Positions 9,534 to 17,266 of a DNA stretch of 64,000 nt are shown here, piece by piece. Every line of letters begins with the position of its first letter. Positions within the stretch are counted from its first letter, which is position 1. The translations under genes were made by a program, and so were the position numbers. Source of the DNA: an uncultured Flavobacterium sp. (GTDB taxonomy: Bacteria > Bacteroidota > Bacteroidia > Flavobacteriales > Flavobacteriaceae); contig NZ_OX638201.1 in the NCBI RefSeq assembly GCF_951805225.1, forward strand, positions 1,612,001-1,676,000, given 5' to 3'. Under the pieces are notes generated by a model, which saw only the letters and a program-made list of their open reading frames with translations, was not told the DNA's origin and did not search any database.

Positions 9534-10767
9534 AGAGTTGAAACATTTGCGTATCTACAGAAGTTGCTTTACCTGAAATAATTTCTTCAACAATTTTTCC
9601 CGTTGCAGGAGCCAGACTTAATCCCATCATGGCATGTCCTGTAACTAAAGTTAAATTTTTAAGTTTTTTATCTCTCGCAATAATTGGCATTCCCGAAGGT
9701 GTACAAGGTCTGAAACCAAACCATGTATCTTGTTCTTTTGGCATTGCAATTTTTAAATCCGGATAAAAATCATTGATTGAGTTGACAATTCCCTGTAGTC
9801 GGTTTTGATTGATTTTGGTGTCATTGGTGTGCGTTATTTCCATTGTTCCTCCAAAACGAATATCATTATTCATAGGCGTTACAGCAACTTTTCCTTCGCA
9901 TAAAATTGTCGGAATTGACGGTTTATGGCTTTGATCATTTAGCGTGAAGCTGTAACCTTTTCCAGGTAAAATCGAAATATTTACATTCAGTTTTTTAGCA
10001 ATATGCGGACTCCAGGATCCTGTTGCCAAAACTACTTCATCTGCTGCAAAATTGCCTTTGTCTGTTATGATTTCTGCAATTTGATTATTCTTTAAAACAA
10101 AATCATTTACGGTGGTTTGCGAATGAATTTTTACATTTAATTTTTTCAATTCTTCTTTAAGAAATTGCATGAATTTTTGAGGATATACATGTGCATCGCT
10201 TTTGTAATGTACTCCGCCAATTACGTTTGTAGCAGTTCCGGTTTCTAATCTTGAAACTTCTTCTTTCGAAAGAAAATCAACTTCCAATCCTAATCTTTCT
10301 GCCAGAATTCCTTCGTGGTGAATTTCTTCGCCTGTTTTTTCGGTTTTATAAAGCATTAAAAGTCCTTTTTCTTCATAAAAAAAGGAGTTGTTTTGTTTTG
10401 CAAAATCCTGATACAAGTCTTTACTCAAAAGCGATAAATTGCAAAGTGCCGGCATTGCTTTTTCTACATGCTTTAAATTGGCATGTTTGTAGAATTGTAA
10501 TCCCCATTTCATTAAATCCAAGTTTAATCTGGGTTTTACATAAAACGGACTTTGGCTATCAAACATCCATTTTATTCCTTGCGCAATCATGCCGGGTTGT
10601 GCCAGCGGAATTATATGCGATGGAACTATCATTCCGGCGTTTCCGTAAGAACAACCGTCGCTCATATCTGATTTATCGAAAACAACTACTTCATAACCTT
10701 CTTTGGCTAAATAATAAGCTGAACATAAGCCAATTATTCCTCCGCCAATTATACTTACTTTTTTCAT
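9532..10767 (-). CDS. FAD-dependent D-amino-acid (D-hydroxyproline) dehydrogenase, DadA-like
   Basis: The 411-residue protein opens with a Rossmann dinucleotide motif (SIIGGGIIGLCSAYYLAKEG) and ends with the FAD-contact region typical of DadA/DAO oxidoreductases (TPSGMPII, GHAMMGLSLAPATG). No signal peptide is visible. In bacterial hydroxyproline breakdown a DadA-like flavoenzyme oxidises cis-4-hydroxy-D-proline to 1-pyrroline-4-hydroxy-2-carboxylate, and its position next to a 4-hydroxyproline epimerase gene assigns this role. It is the fourth gene of the operon, separated from the epimerase gene by 79 bp holding a strong hairpin. A general D-amino-acid dehydrogenase activity is the alternative. 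Confidence 0.88.
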   Translation of the reverse strand: MKKVSIIGGGIIGLCSAYYLAKEGYEVVVFDKSDMSDGCSYGNAGMIVPSHIIPLAQPGMIAQGIKWMFDSQSPFYVKPRLNLDLMKWGLQFYKHANLKHVEKAMPALCNLSLLSKDLYQDFAKQNNSFFYEEKGLLMLYKTEKTGEEIHHEGILAERLGLEVDFLSKEEVSRLETGTATNVIGGVHYKSDAHVYPQKFMQFLKEELKKLNVKIHSQTTVNDFVLKNNQIAEIITDKGNFAADEVVLATGSWSPHIAKKLNVNISILPGKGYSFTLNDQSHKPSIPTILCEGKVAVTPMNNDIRFGGTMEITHTNDTKINQNRLQGIVNSINDFYPDLKIAMPKEQDTWFGFRPCTPSGMPIIARDKKLKNLTLVTGHAMMGLSLAPATGKIVEEIISGKATSVDTQMFQL

Positions 10768-10782
10768 TAATATTATAAATTT

Positions 10783-10828
10783 AAAAAATCATTGGTAAGA
10801 AGTTTTTCTGTAAACCAATGATTTTTTT
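10783..10828 (-). terminator. Internal hairpin with T-tract between epimerase and dehydrogenase genes
   Basis: A perfect 14-bp stem (AAAAAATCATTGGT / ACCAATGATTTTTT) with a 17-base loop lies within the 79-bp gap. On the minus strand it is followed by T residues, so it is a terminator-like or RNA-stabilising element that could lower expression of the last gene relative to the first three. Confidence 0.75.
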
Positions 10829-10846
10829 ATATTATCATTTTTTTTT

Positions 10847-11857
10847 TTAAATCACTTGAAAACCAAAAGCATACGGATCATCATCTTCATCAATAATGAT
10901 ATTGTTGTAACCGTAAACTTTTGCCCAACCCTGAATACTTGGTACAATGGCTTTGATATCTCCTATAGATGTTTCTTCTTCGACTCTGCCAATAAACTTA
11001 CTTCCAATAAAACTTTCGTGTATATAATCTTCTCCTTTTTTTAGTTTCCCTTTAGCGTGAAGCTGTGCAATTCTAGCCGAAGTTCCAGTTCCGCATGGCG
11101 AACGATCGATTGCTTTGTCGCCATAAAAAACGGCGTTTCTTCCCGAAGAAGTTGGATCGATTGGATCTCCTGTCCACAACATATGACTCACATCGCGAAT
11201 TGTATCATTTTCAGGATGAATAAACATATTTGGATATTTCTCGTTGATACGTTTGCGCACTTCCTGACTGTACTGAACAATTTTTCCGGCTGTAAAATCC
11301 TGTATTCCTGAGAAATTCTTTTGCGGATCTACAATCGCGTAATAATTTCCTCCGTATGCCACATCAAAAACAATCTCGCCTAATTCCGGACAATCAATAG
11401 TTAAACCTTCGGCAGCCAAATATGATTTTACATTCGTCAATCTTACCCAATCCACTTTTTTACCGGTTTGCTGATATTCGATCTGAACAAGTCCTGCCGG
11501 CGCTTCCATTTTGATTTTTCCGGGAACTTTTGGTATAACCAATCCTTCTTCGATCGCAATTGTTATGGTTCCGATAGTTCCGTGGCCACACATTGGCAAA
11601 CAACCCGAAGTTTCGATAAATAGAATTCCAAAATCATTTTCAGGATTGCTTGGCGGATACAAAATACTGCCACTCATCATGTCATGACCGCGGGGTTCAA
11701 ACATAAGTCCTTTACGAATCCAGTCGAATTCTTTTAAAAAATGTTGTCGTTTTTCGCTCATGTTGTTTCCAACCAAATTGGGACCACCACCAGCGACAAC
11801 TCTTACCGGATTTCCGCACGTATGTGCATCAACACAAAAAAAGGTTTTTCTTGGCAT
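10847..11857 (-). CDS. 4-hydroxyproline 2-epimerase (proline racemase family)
   Basis: The 336-residue protein belongs to the proline racemase superfamily. Both catalytic cysteines are present: Cys90 in MCGHGTIG and Cys255 in DRSPCGTGTSA. Two cysteines fit a racemase/epimerase; trans-3-hydroxyproline dehydratases have Thr at the second position. The enzyme interconverts trans-4-hydroxy-L-proline and cis-4-hydroxy-D-proline in the cytoplasm, the first step of hydroxyproline catabolism. It sits 3 bp after the semialdehyde dehydrogenase gene, so the two are translationally close. Proline racemase is the alternative, but the surrounding pathway favours hydroxyproline. Confidence 0.92.
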   Translation of the reverse strand: MPRKTFFCVDAHTCGNPVRVVAGGGPNLVGNNMSEKRQHFLKEFDWIRKGLMFEPRGHDMMSGSILYPPSNPENDFGILFIETSGCLPMCGHGTIGTITIAIEEGLVIPKVPGKIKMEAPAGLVQIEYQQTGKKVDWVRLTNVKSYLAAEGLTIDCPELGEIVFDVAYGGNYYAIVDPQKNFSGIQDFTAGKIVQYSQEVRKRINEKYPNMFIHPENDTIRDVSHMLWTGDPIDPTSSGRNAVFYGDKAIDRSPCGTGTSARIAQLHAKGKLKKGEDYIHESFIGSKFIGRVEEETSIGDIKAIVPSIQGWAKVYGYNNIIIDEDDDPYAFGFQVI

Positions 11858-11860
11858 AAA

Positions 11861-13429
11861 TTATATAGCGTTCTTTGTTAGTATATCGTTTACAGTTCTG
11901 GTAATATTTAAAGGATTTTTATCCTGTAAAGCGCTTGGTAATAATTGATCCGGCCAATCCTGAAAAGTTACCGGACGAACCCATCTTTTAACCGCTGTTA
12001 ATCCTACAGATGTAAATTTACTGTCTGAACTTGCAGGAAATGGCCCGCCGTGAGTCATTCCGGAACAAACCTCTACTCCTGTTGGAACATTATTAAAAAT
12101 CAATCTTCCAACTTTGTTTTTAAGGTTTTCGATTGTCTCTTTAAATTTATCCCATTCTTGCAAATCAGCATTTAAAACTGTTCCTGTCAATTGTCCTTCC
12201 AATTCCAGAATAATCGTGTTGAGTTGCTCTACATCATCACATTTGACAACTACAGAAAAAGGTCCAAAAACTTCCTTATGAAATGTTTTGTTTTTTAAGA
12301 AGGTTTCACCATCCACTGCAATTATATTTTGCAATGCATAATTTGGTTTTACAACTTTCTCTAAACTAGTTTCCTGTGTATATCCTTCTTGTCCAAGCAC
12401 TTCTGATTTTAGACTTTCGTATTGCTTTTTTATATTAGGATGAAGCATACAAGTGGCGTCTAATTTATCTGTCTCTAAAGCTAAAATAGTAATAAAATTA
12501 TCTAAGTCGGCGCTTTTTATTCCTAAAATAAGCCCCGGATTTGTACAAAATTGTCCTGTTCCTGCTACAATTGAAGCAGCATAATTTTTAGCCCATTTTT
12601 CACTTTCTAATTTTAATGCAGAAGGTAAAATAAGTACAGGATTTATACTTCCCATTTCGGCATAAACCGGAATTGGAATAGATCTGTTGGCTGCAATTTT
12701 ACAAAGTGCTGTTCCGCCTTTTATGCTTCCGGTAAAACCGACGGCTTTTACAGACGAATGTTCTACTAAAGCTACTCCAACTTCAACACCACTGCTGTTT
12801 AGGTTTGAGAAAACACCATTTGGCATTCCGGTTCTTTTGGCTGCTTTTATAACAGCCGAAGCTACCAATTCGCCTGTTCCCGCATGAAGCGGATGCGATT
12901 TTACTATTACAGGACAACCTGATGCCAATGCGCTCGCTGTGTCGCCACCGGCAGTAGAAAATGCAAGCGGAAAATTACTTGCTCCAAAAACAACTACGGG
13001 CCCAATTGGAATCTGTAATCTCCGGATATCCGGTTTTCCTTCTGATTTATTGATAATTGCTTCAACCCATGAACCTTCTCGAAGCATTGTTGCAAATACT
13101 CTTAATTGTCCGGTTGTTCTGCCTCTTTCTCCATTTGCTCTTCCTGCCGGAAGTCCTGATTCCTGGATATAAGTCGCTAATAAATCTTCGCCCAAAGCTT
13201 CGATTTCTTCGGCAATTGCGTCTAGGAAATCTGCTTTTTTTACGTCTGCAATTGTTCCGTAAATTTTAAAAGCTTCTTCGGCTAATGCTACGGCTTGCGA
13301 AATTTCTTCGGCTGTAGCTTCATAAAAAACAGTTTCATTCTCCGAGTTTAATTCGGGATTTATTGTTTTGTAAGTCGTTTTACCTTTCGCGGAAAGCACA
13401 TCTCCAATATAATTTTTTCCTGTAGTCAT
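11861..13429 (-). CDS. 2-oxoglutarate-semialdehyde dehydrogenase (aldehyde dehydrogenase family)
   Basis: The 522-residue cytosolic aldehyde dehydrogenase has the expected active-site Cys295 (GTGQFCTNPG), general base Glu258 (YAEMGSINP) and cofactor-region Asn152 (FGASNFPLAF). This subfamily, often annotated as a fatty-aldehyde or ketoglutaric-semialdehyde dehydrogenase, performs the last step of the hydroxyproline pathway by oxidising 2,5-dioxopentanoate to 2-oxoglutarate with NAD(P)+. It lies 20 bp after the deaminase gene and 3 bp before the epimerase gene, so all are one transcript. The same enzyme could also serve pentose or glucarate oxidation, but no such genes are nearby. Confidence 0.9.
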   Translation of the reverse strand: MTTGKNYIGDVLSAKGKTTYKTINPELNSENETVFYEATAEEISQAVALAEEAFKIYGTIADVKKADFLDAIAEEIEALGEDLLATYIQESGLPAGRANGERGRTTGQLRVFATMLREGSWVEAIINKSEGKPDIRRLQIPIGPVVVFGASNFPLAFSTAGGDTASALASGCPVIVKSHPLHAGTGELVASAVIKAAKRTGMPNGVFSNLNSSGVEVGVALVEHSSVKAVGFTGSIKGGTALCKIAANRSIPIPVYAEMGSINPVLILPSALKLESEKWAKNYAASIVAGTGQFCTNPGLILGIKSADLDNFITILALETDKLDATCMLHPNIKKQYESLKSEVLGQEGYTQETSLEKVVKPNYALQNIIAVDGETFLKNKTFHKEVFGPFSVVVKCDDVEQLNTIILELEGQLTGTVLNADLQEWDKFKETIENLKNKVGRLIFNNVPTGVEVCSGMTHGGPFPASSDSKFTSVGLTAVKRWVRPVTFQDWPDQLLPSALQDKNPLNITRTVNDILTKNAI

Positions 13430-13449
13430 CGCTTTCTTTTAATCTTTAA

Positions 13450-14364
13450 TTAAATAGTTTTATAGGCTGGCAATACGGGTCTGCTTTTCATTGCAACATC
13501 AATAATCGACAAAACGCGTTCTCTTTCTTTTCCTTGCAACGGAAGTCTTGGTGCTCTTACATTTTCTGTTCCAAGTCCTGTTGCTACTTCGGCAAGTTTT
13601 ATGTTTTGAACTAATTGCGGAGAAATATCTAATTCTAATAATGGCATAAACCATCTGTAAATTGCTAGTGCTTCCTCTACTTTTCCAGCTTTTACCAATT
13701 CATAAATTGCTACGGTTTCGGCAGGATATGCTACTACAAGACCTGCAACCCAACCATCGGCTCCAGCCACTAAACTTTCAAGTGCCAAAGTATCTACGCC
13801 ACAAAGAACTTTTAATCTATCGCCAAAACGGTTTCTGATTCTTGTTACATTGCTTATGTCTCTGGTTGATTCTTTTACGGCCTGAATGTTTTCAAGTTTC
13901 AAAAGCTCTTCAAACATATCAAGTGTTACCTCGATTTTATAATCTACAGGATTATTGTAAATCATAATTGGCAAAGAAGTACTTTGAGCAATTTCCTTAA
14001 AATAAACAACAGTTTCATGATCTGTAGCTTTGTATCGCATTGGCGGCAAAAGCATTAAACCATTTACACCTAACTCTTCAGCGCGTTTTGCCAGAGTAAT
14101 TGCTTCGCTTGTAGTTTGCTCAGCAATATTTACAATAACCGGAATTTTTCCTTCGACTATTCTTAAAGTGTTGTTTATTAAAATCTCTTTTTCTTCTTTT
14201 GTCAATGTACTTGCTTCTCCAAGAGTTCCTCCCAAAATAATTCCATTAACTCCAGCTTCAATTTGTGCTTTAATATTCTTCTCGAACATTACAAGATCCA
14301 GTTGACCTTCTGCTGTAAACTTTGTTGTTACAGCTGGCATTACGCCATCCCATTTAATTTTCAT
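13450..14364 (-). CDS. Pyrroline-4-hydroxy-2-carboxylate deaminase-type DHDPS-fold enzyme
   Basis: This is a dihydrodipicolinate synthase/N-acetylneuraminate lyase family TIM barrel. I use the ATG at 14364 (MKIKWDGVMPAVTT, 304 residues, the usual family length); the frame extends upstream only to a TTG at 14382. The Schiff-base lysine (Lys164, in AVKEST) and catalytic Tyr136 (MIYNNPVDY) are present. In hydroxyproline operons this family member deaminates 1-pyrroline-4-hydroxy-2-carboxylate to 2-oxoglutarate semialdehyde. It is the first gene of the operon, behind the shared operator. True DHDPS activity is unlikely, given the neighbours. Confidence 0.9.
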   Translation of the reverse strand: MKIKWDGVMPAVTTKFTAEGQLDLVMFEKNIKAQIEAGVNGIILGGTLGEASTLTKEEKEILINNTLRIVEGKIPVIVNIAEQTTSEAITLAKRAEELGVNGLMLLPPMRYKATDHETVVYFKEIAQSTSLPIMIYNNPVDYKIEVTLDMFEELLKLENIQAVKESTRDISNVTRIRNRFGDRLKVLCGVDTLALESLVAGADGWVAGLVVAYPAETVAIYELVKAGKVEEALAIYRWFMPLLELDISPQLVQNIKLAEVATGLGTENVRAPRLPLQGKERERVLSIIDVAMKSRPVLPAYKTI

Positions 14365-14415
14365 ATTCTTAATTTTTATCAAAAATAAAGCTTAAAAAAA
14401 AGTAGTTCTGTGTCA

Positions 14416-14445
14416 TTATTAGCCTTTATCAGTACTATATTACCA
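14416..14445 (-). promoter_or_regulatory. Shared operator-like direct repeat, copy 2 (hydroxyproline operon/AraC divergent region)
   Basis: On the minus strand the site reads TGGTAATATAGTACTG, with a second TAATAA 21 bp after the first TAATAT. The proximal half is 52 bp from the deaminase start codon, almost the same as in front of the S9 gene (51 bp). It lies in the divergent promoter region of the AraC gene and so could also serve autoregulation. Confidence 0.65.
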
Positions 14446-14502
14446 AATCTTTTGTATAATCTGTTTTTTTTGTTAATATTTACATATCTAAAAAACATTA
14501 CG

Positions 14503-15345
14503 TTGAAAATCCTACCTTTTAAAATACCTAAAACAGAAAGAGAAGCTCTAATTTATCAGGAAGACATCGAAAGTGTTTTCTATGATCAATTGCACCAACA
14601 TGAAGAAATTCAGATAAGTTATATTGCAAAAGGTTCGGGAACTTTAATCGTTGGAGATTCTATAAATGATTATAAAGAGAACGATATCTTGGTAATTGGC
14701 GAGAATGTTCCTCATGTTTTTAGAAGTAATGTCGAGGCTAGTCCGGAATCTGTAATGCTGACTTTGTTTTTTACTAAAACTTCTTTTGGTAAAGATTTTT
14801 TTAGTCTGAATGATATGAGTTCTGTAGATGATTTTTTTAAAGAGTCTGAGTATGGTATGAAGATACTTTCGAATCATAAGAAGATTACGCATCACTTTAA
14901 TAAACTCAAAAAACAGAATAAAATACAGCGAATTGCTTCTTTCCTGAAAATTATAAATATTATTATTTCTTCGGAAAAAACGCCTCTTTCTTCTTTTGTT
15001 TACAAAAAGAAATATACTGATGATGAAGGTCGCCGAATGAGTGCGGTTTTTGAATATGCCATCGAATTGTACCATCAGAATATTACTCTTGATGAGGTTG
15101 CAGAAAAAGCTAATATGAGTAAAAATGCTTTTTGTCGATATTTTAAAAAACGCACTAATAAAACTTTTTTTCAGTTTTTGATTGAAATCAGAATTGAAAA
15201 TGCCTGCAAATTACTTCATAATAAAAAAGATCTTTCAATTGCTTCTGTATCTGAGCTTTGCGGTTTTCAGGATATTGCTAATTTCAATAGAAAATTTAAG
15301 GAATTGAAAGGGATTTCGCCTTCGCATTATCGTGCGCAGTTTTAA
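14503..15345 (+). CDS. AraC-family transcriptional regulator with cupin sensor domain
   Basis: An N-terminal cupin-type ligand domain (HQHEEIQISYIAKGSG) is followed by a C-terminal pair of AraC helix-turn-helices (about the last 95 residues, with DEVAEKANMSKNAFCRYFKK and SVSELCGFQDIANFNRKFK). I place the start at TTG 14503 (MKILPFKIPKTE, 280 residues), which matches usual N-termini of this type. The longer frame from GTG 14410 would add a hydrophobic stretch that looks non-coding and would swallow the operator. It is divergent from the hydroxyproline operon, so it is the obvious local regulator, probably responding to hydroxyproline or an intermediate. Confidence 0.85.
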   Translation: MKILPFKIPKTEREALIYQEDIESVFYDQLHQHEEIQISYIAKGSGTLIVGDSINDYKENDILVIGENVPHVFRSNVEASPESVMLTLFFTKTSFGKDFFSLNDMSSVDDFFKESEYGMKILSNHKKITHHFNKLKKQNKIQRIASFLKIINIIISSEKTPLSSFVYKKKYTDDEGRRMSAVFEYAIELYHQNITLDEVAEKANMSKNAFCRYFKKRTNKTFFQFLIEIRIENACKLLHNKKDLSIASVSELCGFQDIANFNRKFKELKGISPSHYRAQF

Positions 15346-15373
15346 GTTTTTTTTGTGGGGATTTTTTTTAATC

Positions 15374-15400
15374 GCGCAAAGACGCAAAGTCGCAAAGTTT
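15374..15400. repeat. CGCAAAGACGCAAAG repeat arm
   Basis: A single arm of the repeat family also seen at 1768-1860 and 40788-40876, lying just after the AraC gene. Confidence 0.6.
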
Positions 15401-15458
15401 TTTTTGAATAGGCTCCAGCTTTAGCTGGAAGCTATTCAAAATTGGTAACCGCATTTTT

Positions 15459-15557
15459 GTCATTTCGAGGAACGAGAAATCTTCACAAGAAACTCGACAA
15501 TCAAAATCGCCAATCTTTGTCGAATCCCGAGTGTGATTTTTCCTTCGTCGAAATGAC
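15459..15557. repeat. 99-bp palindromic dispersed repeat, copy B
   Basis: It has the same length and ends as the copy at 9234-9332 (GTCATTTCGA...TCGAAATGAC), with a near-identical centre. The copies flank the hydroxyproline operon and its regulator at roughly 6 kb distance in the same orientation. Confidence 0.8.
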
Positions 15558-15574
15558 AAACTAGTCCAAAATAA

Positions 15575-17164
15575 TCACAATTTAAAAATAGATTTTCTGA
15601 TTTCTAATTGTAGTGCTGAAGCTTCTGGGGATTCTTTTATTTCAAAATTTCTTTCGATTGGATTATCCTTTTTTTCATTAGAATTTATCGGACTTAAATC
15701 GATTTGAAGTCCTGCGTATTTTAAATATTTCTGATAATCAATTTCGTTTACGGTATCAACATAGGATTTTATTTCTGTTAAAGGCTTTCCTGCAATTTGT
15801 TCAGAAGCTTTCCAGAATTCGGCTTCGGTGAATCCTCTTTTGTTTTTTTCGTAATATTCATTGTATAAAAAACGCATTACATCGTCTAATGATTTTTGGT
15901 TTTGAGTATTGTTTCTGATTTCTAAATCTAATAAGAATCCAATAATTGGTCCTTTGTTATAATAAGAAATTGTAGTTTGTTTGACGTTGCTTTCGTTATT
16001 AAAAAAGTTTAGCCAAATATCAAAACTCGATCTTGACAACGACATGTGTTTACTGCCTTCGATATTTTCGTAACGTTTTATCGATTCTGTAATATATTTT
16101 AGGGCTTCTTTTCCGTCGAGTAAACCTGCTTTCATCATAATGATGTATTCGTAATAAACGGTAAAACCTTCTGAAACCCATAACATGGTCGTATAATTTT
16201 CTTTACTATAATCGAAAGGTCCTAATTCTATTGGGCGAATGGCTTTTACATTATAAAGATGAAAATATTCGTGTGTTACAAAATTCAAAAAATCTGTGTA
16301 TTCATCAGGAGATTTAAAATCGAAAGTTCCGTTGGTGAAAATCGCTTGTGAATTTGAGTGTTCAAGCCCTCCGCCTCCGGATTCCATCATAATATAACTG
16401 TAATAATCGTACGGAACTTTTTTCATTATTGCCGTTGTTGCGGTCATTATTTTTTTGAGATCTGTGGTGAACTTTTCTTCGTTTAATCCTTCGGGAGTTG
16501 CAATTCCTAAGGAATATGATTTTCCTTCATGTTCGAAATTTATTATTTTTTGATTTCCCAAATAAATCGGACTGTCATAAAATGCATCAACATTTTTGGC
16601 TGAGAAAATATATTCATTTTCATGAATTGGTTTTAATCCGGTTGAGACTTTTTTCCAGTTTTTATGCGGATTAATGGTCAGTGTAACAGGATTATTTAAC
16701 GCGTTTTCTACATGCATAAAAATGGTATTCGGCATTAAAAAAGCTTTATCGGCATCGACGTAAGATTCTGCTACAGATTTTTTGTTGGCGAAAACTTTAT
16801 ATTTTACTTTGATTTTAGAAGTTTTTCCGTTTTCTACAATCCAGCAATTTTTAGATTTTTTATGCCATTTTATTTTATTCCCATTTATATCTTCTACGTC
16901 AAAATCTACAATATATCTTGGTGTATCGAGGATTAAATAATAACCTGGTGTCCAAACCGGAAGTACTAAATTTGTTTTGTTCGATGATAAATTTTCAAAA
17001 TCCAGAGCAACTTCAAGATAATGAGATTCAGGATTTTGTGAAGCGATCGAGAAATTCATTTTCAAATCTTTATTCTTCGTTTGGCTTATTACTTTCGAGG
17101 AAAAAAAAGATTGAAAAACGATCAGAAAAAAACAGGCTTTTATAATTTTTGATTTGTATTTCAT
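15575..17164 (-). CDS. M61 family (glycyl aminopeptidase-type) exported peptidase
   Basis: I choose the ATG at 17164 (MKYKSKIIKACFF, 529 residues), which gives a clean signal peptide ending near VISQ; the frame runs open upstream to 17242 through the susD-M61 hairpin region. The zinc site is HEYFH (His298, Glu299, His302) with the third ligand Glu332 (SEGFTVYY), as in M61 peptidases. Family members remove N-terminal Gly or Ala. Many M61 proteins are longer and end in a PDZ domain; this one stops soon after the catalytic region and I see no PDZ. It follows susD by 103 bp and is likely cotranscribed. A glycyl aminopeptidase fits collagen (Gly-X-Y) or glycine-containing glycoprotein peptides. 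Confidence 0.87.
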   Translation of the reverse strand: MKYKSKIIKACFFLIVFQSFFSSKVISQTKNKDLKMNFSIASQNPESHYLEVALDFENLSSNKTNLVLPVWTPGYYLILDTPRYIVDFDVEDINGNKIKWHKKSKNCWIVENGKTSKIKVKYKVFANKKSVAESYVDADKAFLMPNTIFMHVENALNNPVTLTINPHKNWKKVSTGLKPIHENEYIFSAKNVDAFYDSPIYLGNQKIINFEHEGKSYSLGIATPEGLNEEKFTTDLKKIMTATTAIMKKVPYDYYSYIMMESGGGGLEHSNSQAIFTNGTFDFKSPDEYTDFLNFVTHEYFHLYNVKAIRPIELGPFDYSKENYTTMLWVSEGFTVYYEYIIMMKAGLLDGKEALKYITESIKRYENIEGSKHMSLSRSSFDIWLNFFNNESNVKQTTISYYNKGPIIGFLLDLEIRNNTQNQKSLDDVMRFLYNEYYEKNKRGFTEAEFWKASEQIAGKPLTEIKSYVDTVNEIDYQKYLKYAGLQIDLSPINSNEKKDNPIERNFEIKESPEASALQLEIRKSIFKL

Positions 17165-17183
17165 AATTGTTTGATTTAAAAAT

Positions 17184-17216
17184 GAAAAGCCATTCCTAAA
17201 CAAGGAACAGCTTTTC
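17184..17216 (-). terminator. Hairpin after susD, before M61 gene
   Basis: A compound stem (GAAAAGC / GCTTTTC outside, TTCCT / AGGAA inside) lies in the 103-bp gap. It lacks a long T-run and looks more like a 3' stabiliser or attenuator of the susC-susD part. A comparable hairpin follows the second susD at 55254-55290. Confidence 0.55.
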
Positions 17217-17266
17217 ACACACTTATAATTACAAGCAACCAACTTGTAAAATCTTTATATTATTTT

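Noticed and set aside
10768..10846. A fourth copy of the 21-bp operator before the D-hydroxyproline dehydrogenase gene
   Set aside because: A GATAATATAAAA word is present, but the ACTA core and the second half-site at 21 bp are missing.
14410..14502. Longer AraC start at GTG 14410
   Set aside because: The extra 31 residues are a hydrophobic stretch not expected in a cytosolic AraC protein and would cover the operator; the family-like N-terminus begins at TTG 14503.
15368..15559. Minus-strand 63-residue frame after the AraC gene
   Set aside because: It is made of the 99-bp palindromic repeat and the CGCAAAG repeat arm.
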